Made by a program: the position numbers and the translations under genes
Notes under the pieces: generated by a model
Database searches by the model: none
What the model saw: only the letters and a program-made list of their open reading frames with translations
What the model was told of the DNA's origin: nothing
Origin: CAZXNF01 sp050741255
Lineage (GTDB): Bacteria > Pseudomonadota > Gammaproteobacteria > Burkholderiales > SG8-41
Assembly (NCBI GenBank): GCA_050741255.1
Contig: JBOIEQ010000189.1
Span: 1 to 7,673 of the forward strand
DNA: 7,673 nucleotides
Direction of reading: 5' to 3'
Shown: piece after piece, positions 4,969-7,673 of the stretch
How the letters are laid out: every line of letters begins with the position of its first letter
How positions within the stretch are numbered: the stretch's first letter is position 1

Positions 4969-6680
4969 TGGAAGTCCTGCTGAACGTACTGGCCGGAGTG
5001 GCCCTCCTGGTGTGGGGCACGCACCTCGTGCGTACCGGCATCCTGCGTGTCTACGGCGGCAATCTGCGCCAATTCCTCGTGCGCAGCGTTTCCAACCGCT
5101 TCACGGCCTTCGCCGCAGGCATGGGCGTGACGAGCCTGCTCCAGAGCAGTACCGCCACCGCCCTCATCACGACTTCCTTCGTCGGCGGCGGCCTCATCGC
5201 CACCGCCCCCGCGCTTGCCGTCATGCTGGGCGCGGACGTCGGCACCGCGCTGGTGGTGCAACTGCTCTCGCTCAAGCTGTCGTGGCTGTGGCCGCTGCTC
5301 GTCGTGGTGGGCGTTGCACTGACGCTTGGCCGCAAGGGCACCGTCGCCGGCCGCTATGGCCGCATCGTGGTCGGGCTGGGCCTCATCCTGCTCGCGCTCC
5401 AGCACATCGTCGCGGTGACCAAGCCGCTGGCGCAGACGCAGGGGCTGAAAGTGATCTTCGCCTCGCTGACCGGCGACGTGCTGCTCGACATCCTGATCGC
5501 GGCGGGACTGACGCTGCTGTGCTACTCGAGCCTGGCGGTGGTGCTGCTGACCGCGGCGTTCACGGCCACCGGCATGATTCCGCCGCAGGTCGCGCTCGGG
5601 CTGGTGCTAGGCGCCAACCTCGGCAGCGGCTGTCTCGCCATGCTGGCGACGACGGGCGCGGCGCCCGAGGCCCGGCGGGTGTCGCTCGGCAACCTGTTCT
5701 TCAAGCTGACCGGCTGCGCGCTGATGATCCCGCTGCTGCCGCTCGCCGGCGGGTGGCTCGCGCAGCTCGACCCGGCGCCGCAGCGGCAGATCGTGAACTT
5801 CCATCTTGCATTCAATGTGTGCATGGCGGTGCTCTTCATCGGTTTCACGCAGGTGGTCGCGCGGCTCACCGAGCGGCTGCTGCCGTCACTGCCGGTCAAG
5901 GAGTCGCCCGCGACACCGCGCTACCTCGATCCGGTGGCGCTGGAGACGCCGACGCTCGCCATCTCCTGCGCCGCCCGCGAAGCGCTGCGGCTGGGCGACA
6001 TGATCGAGACCATGCTACGCGGCATCCTCGATGCGCTGAAGAACAACGATGCCAAGGCGCTCAGCGAGATCCATCGCATGGACGACGATGTCGACGACCT
6101 TTATACCTCGATCAAGCTGTACCTGACCCAGGTCAGCCGCGATGCGCTGGAAGAGAAGGAGTCGCGGCGCTGGGCCGACATCATTTCCTTCACCATCAAC
6201 CTCGAGCACGTCGGCGACATTCTCGACAAGAACCTGCTCGAGATGGCGGAAAAGAAGATCAAGAAGCGCCTGCAGTTCTCCGCGCCCGGCCTCGAGGAAA
6301 TCTGCGCCCTGCACGCGCGGGTGGTGTCCAATCTCCAGTTGTCACTCAACGTGTTCGTCAACGGCGACCTGAAGAGCGCGCAGCGCCTGCTGTCCGAGAA
6401 GGAGCAGGTGCGCGATCTCGAACGCGCCTACGCGGACAGTCACCTGCAAAGGCTCTCGGACAACACGCTGCAGAGTGTCGAGACCAGCGCCCTGCACCTC
6501 GACATCATCCGCGACCTGAAGCGGATCAATTCGCATATCTGCTCGGTCGCCTATCCGATCCTCGAGGAAGCGGGCGTGCTGGCGCCGAGCCGCCTGCGGG
6601 AAGTGCGGCGGCGCGCGCGTTCGACCGTCACGGCCAAGCCGGCGGCGGTGTCGCCGGCGGAGGGCGCAGAGAAAGCGTGA
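4968..6680 (+). CDS. Na/phosphate cotransporter (NptA/PNaS family) with C-terminal PhoU-like domain
   Basis: A 570-residue inner-membrane protein. The first ~305 residues hold two inverted Na/Pi-cotransporter repeats: repeat 1 with TSLLQSSTATA (55-65) and GADVGTAL (88-95), repeat 2 with CYSSLAVVLLTAAF (185-198) and GANLGSG (215-221). Hydrophobic membrane segments alternate through this part. Residues about 325-540 are charged and helical, with repeats typical of a PhoU-like domain that may regulate the channel in response to phosphate. The tail after 545 is basic, then Ala/Pro-rich. It likely imports phosphate with sodium; related bacterial proteins may also handle other anions. The second repeat has Tyr186 where the QSS motif has Gln. 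The start at 4968 gives the usual N-terminus of the family; the nearest purine-rich stretch (GAGAGAGG) ends 15 bases upstream, rather far. Confidence 0.92.
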   Translation: MEVLLNVLAGVALLVWGTHLVRTGILRVYGGNLRQFLVRSVSNRFTAFAAGMGVTSLLQSSTATALITTSFVGGGLIATAPALAVMLGADVGTALVVQLLSLKLSWLWPLLVVVGVALTLGRKGTVAGRYGRIVVGLGLILLALQHIVAVTKPLAQTQGLKVIFASLTGDVLLDILIAAGLTLLCYSSLAVVLLTAAFTATGMIPPQVALGLVLGANLGSGCLAMLATTGAAPEARRVSLGNLFFKLTGCALMIPLLPLAGGWLAQLDPAPQRQIVNFHLAFNVCMAVLFIGFTQVVARLTERLLPSLPVKESPATPRYLDPVALETPTLAISCAAREALRLGDMIETMLRGILDALKNNDAKALSEIHRMDDDVDDLYTSIKLYLTQVSRDALEEKESRRWADIISFTINLEHVGDILDKNLLEMAEKKIKKRLQFSAPGLEEICALHARVVSNLQLSLNVFVNGDLKSAQRLLSEKEQVRDLERAYADSHLQRLSDNTLQSVETSALHLDIIRDLKRINSHICSVAYPILEEAGVLAPSRLREVRRRARSTVTAKPAAVSPAEGAEKA

Positions 6681-6682
6681 GC

Positions 6683-6719
6683 GCATCCGGCGATCCGCGC
6701 ACCGGGCGGATCACGATGC
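6683..6719 (+). terminator. Hairpin after the cotransporter gene
   Basis: GATCCGC (6692-6698) and GCGGATC (6706-6712) form a perfect 7-bp stem with a seven-base loop. GCAT (6683-6686) and ATGC (6716-6719) can add an outer stem across small internal loops. It starts three bases past the cotransporter stop. No T run follows, so it would be Rho-dependent, an RNA-stabilising element, or only a partial terminator before the downstream permease gene. Confidence 0.4.
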
Positions 6720-6750
6720 CGCCTGACGCCCCGGCCCGCGCCGGCTGATT

Positions 6751-7587
6751 TTGGGCCTGTCCTTCAACGTCACCCTCGCGGTGCTGGCCGCGGCGCTGAT
6801 GCACGCGGCGTGGAATGCGATCGTCAAATCGGGCGGCGACAAGCTGCTCGACACCACGGCGATGGCGGCGGGCGCGGGCGTGATCGCCGCGCTGTGCCTT
6901 CCATTCCTGCCGCTGCCGCACCGGGCGAGTTGGCCGTGGCTCGCCGCCTCCGTGGTGCTGCACGCGGGTTACTTCTGGGCGCTGATCTCCGCGTACCGGC
7001 ACGGCGACCTGTCCACGGTCTATCCGCTGATGCGCGGACTCGCGCCACTGCTCACGACCGCGGCGGCTTACGTGCTGATCGGCGAGGCGCCGGGGCGCTA
7101 TGGCGTCGCCGGCATCGCCTTGATCAGCGCCGGCATCCTGCTGCCGGTGGCGCTGGGCCGGCACGGCAACCGGCGCGCGCAAGCCTATGCGATGGCGAAC
7201 GCGGTGGTCATCATGGCCTACAGCGTTACGGACGGCCTCGGCGCGCGCGCCTCGGGCAACGCCGCCTCGTACGTGCTGTGGATCTTCTTCCTCAACGCGT
7301 TTCCGCTGACCGCGTTGGCCCTGCTGCGACGCGGACCGGCGCGGGTAGGCGCGGCGCTGTTGCAGTGGCGGCCGGCGGTGGTCGGCGCCGCGCTCACGAT
7401 CGGCTCGTACGGCATCGTGCTGTGGGCGATGACCGTGGCGCCGGTAGCCGCGGTCGCGGCGCTGCGCGAAACCTCCGTGATCTTCGCCGCGCTGATCGGG
7501 GCGTGGCTGCTGAAGGAGCCGTTCGGTCCGCCGCGCATCGCGGGCGCGGTGCTGGTGGCGGCGGGGGTGCTGCTGCTGAGAGTCTAG
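6751..7587 (+). CDS. EamA-family permease (drug/metabolite transporter superfamily)
   Basis: A 278-residue membrane protein with about ten hydrophobic segments in two homologous halves, the normal layout of a DMT/EamA transporter. Recognisable pieces are MHAAWNAIVKSGGD (17-30), YPLMRGLAPLLT with the helix ending LIGE (91-112), and in the second half ALRETSVIFAALIGAWLLKEPFG (237-259, given here only as landmarks RETS and LKEPFG). Members export or import small metabolites such as amino acids; the substrate cannot be read. The start is uncertain: an in-frame TGA at 6724 leaves only TTG at 6751, or CTG/ATT just before it, to keep the first membrane helix; the first in-frame ATG (codon 17) would cut into that helix. 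No good ribosome-binding site precedes it. It lies 70 bp after the cotransporter on the same strand, perhaps read through from it. The stop is TAG. Confidence 0.88.
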   Translation: MGLSFNVTLAVLAAALMHAAWNAIVKSGGDKLLDTTAMAAGAGVIAALCLPFLPLPHRASWPWLAASVVLHAGYFWALISAYRHGDLSTVYPLMRGLAPLLTTAAAYVLIGEAPGRYGVAGIALISAGILLPVALGRHGNRRAQAYAMANAVVIMAYSVTDGLGARASGNAASYVLWIFFLNAFPLTALALLRRGPARVGAALLQWRPAVVGAALTIGSYGIVLWAMTVAPVAAVAALRETSVIFAALIGAWLLKEPFGPPRIAGAVLVAAGVLLLRV

Positions 7588-7592
7588 AGTCT
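7579..7592. repeat. Perfect 7-bp tandem repeat across the permease stop codon
   Basis: AGAGTCT occurs twice in a row (7579-7585 and 7586-7592), and the permease TAG stop (7585-7587) spans the join. A small tandem duplication like this may come from slippage. It could also mark the edge of inserted DNA, for which there is no further proof. Confidence 0.5.
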
Positions 7593-7673
7593 GTTATGGA
7601 CCTAAACGTGCGCGGCGTTGAGCCAAAAGGGCCCGGATGCTAGGCGCGAGGAGGCCGCGTAGCCCCTCTACGC
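7588..7673. other. Non-coding right end of the window
   Basis: No credible gene is seen in the last 86 bases. The stretch begins GTCTGTTATGGACC, contains the palindrome GGGCCC and ends in a hairpin cut by the window edge. It may be the intergenic space after the permease, or the beginning of a repeat or mobile element lying mostly outside the window. Confidence 0.4.
7657..7673 (+). terminator. Hairpin truncated by the window edge
   Basis: GCGTAG (7657-7662) pairs with CTACGC (7668-7673) around a five-base loop. The pairing reaches the last base given, so the stem may continue: the 5' side goes on leftward as GCGCGAGGAGGCC. If the complementary sequence follows the window, this would be a stem of up to about 19 bp, suitable for a terminator of the permease gene or a palindromic repeat. 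Confidence 0.45.

Noticed and set aside
5012..6748. A 578-codon plus-strand frame overlapping the Na/phosphate cotransporter
   Set aside because: It overlaps a clear family member in another frame and encodes an Arg/Ala/Gly/Pro-rich string with no membrane segments or motifs.
6731..6752. Small stem CCGGC / GCCGG followed by CTGATTTT before the permease start
   Set aside because: The stem is five base pairs and the T run is separated from it and overlaps the TTG start; probably chance in GC-rich DNA.

Overview
The window is GC-rich, densely packed chromosomal DNA of the kind found in Betaproteobacteria. The gene content (ahpC/ahpD divergent from oxyR, a NptA-type Na/phosphate symporter, an EamA permease) would suit a Rhodocyclales or Burkholderiales member. 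That placement is inferred from gene order and protein style; there is no rRNA or other marker. No rRNA, tRNA, CRISPR array, complete insertion sequence or phage gene is visible. I see no wholly new system. The main interest lies in the control elements and in an unusual grouping of genes next to oxyR.

Left part (1-4499) is a peroxide-defence locus. On the minus strand, ahpC (peroxiredoxin) is followed by ahpD (its thiol reductant). Between them lies a strong hairpin with a short T run that probably lowers ahpD expression relative to ahpC. A further large hairpin lies beyond ahpD at the window edge. Divergent from ahpC, on the plus strand, oxyR starts a tightly spaced row: oxyR, a predicted exported glutathione peroxidase, a class I glutamine amidotransferase-like hydrolase of the peptidase C26 / PuuD type, and a DUF4743-Nudix hydrolase. 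The 122-bp gap between ahpC and oxyR holds two 15-bp inverted repeats exactly 7 bp apart, which is the geometry of a tetrameric OxyR site. A plausible ahpC promoter abuts it.

Middle (4500-4967): a small cupin gene on the minus strand converges on the Nudix gene with no base between the two stop codons. A small hairpin is centred on this junction. The 177-bp gap from the cupin to the next gene holds divergent promoters (one weak candidate) and a possible 21-codon leader reading frame whose stop overlaps the next start (TAATG).

Right part (4968-7587), plus strand: a NptA/PhoU-domain Na/phosphate cotransporter and an EamA-family (DMT superfamily) permease with a TTG start, separated by 70 bp containing a hairpin. 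The last 86 bases are non-coding and end inside a hairpin cut by the window edge.

How the genes may work together: OxyR senses H2O2 through its two conserved cysteines and would activate ahpC-ahpD while controlling its own operon. AhpC/AhpD act in the cytoplasm and the Gpx probably in the periplasm. The Nudix enzyme may remove oxidised thiamin diphosphate analogues or another damaged nucleotide-like compound. The C26 hydrolase probably cleaves a gamma-glutamyl amide of unknown identity. The transporter genes on the right show no obvious functional link to the peroxide locus.
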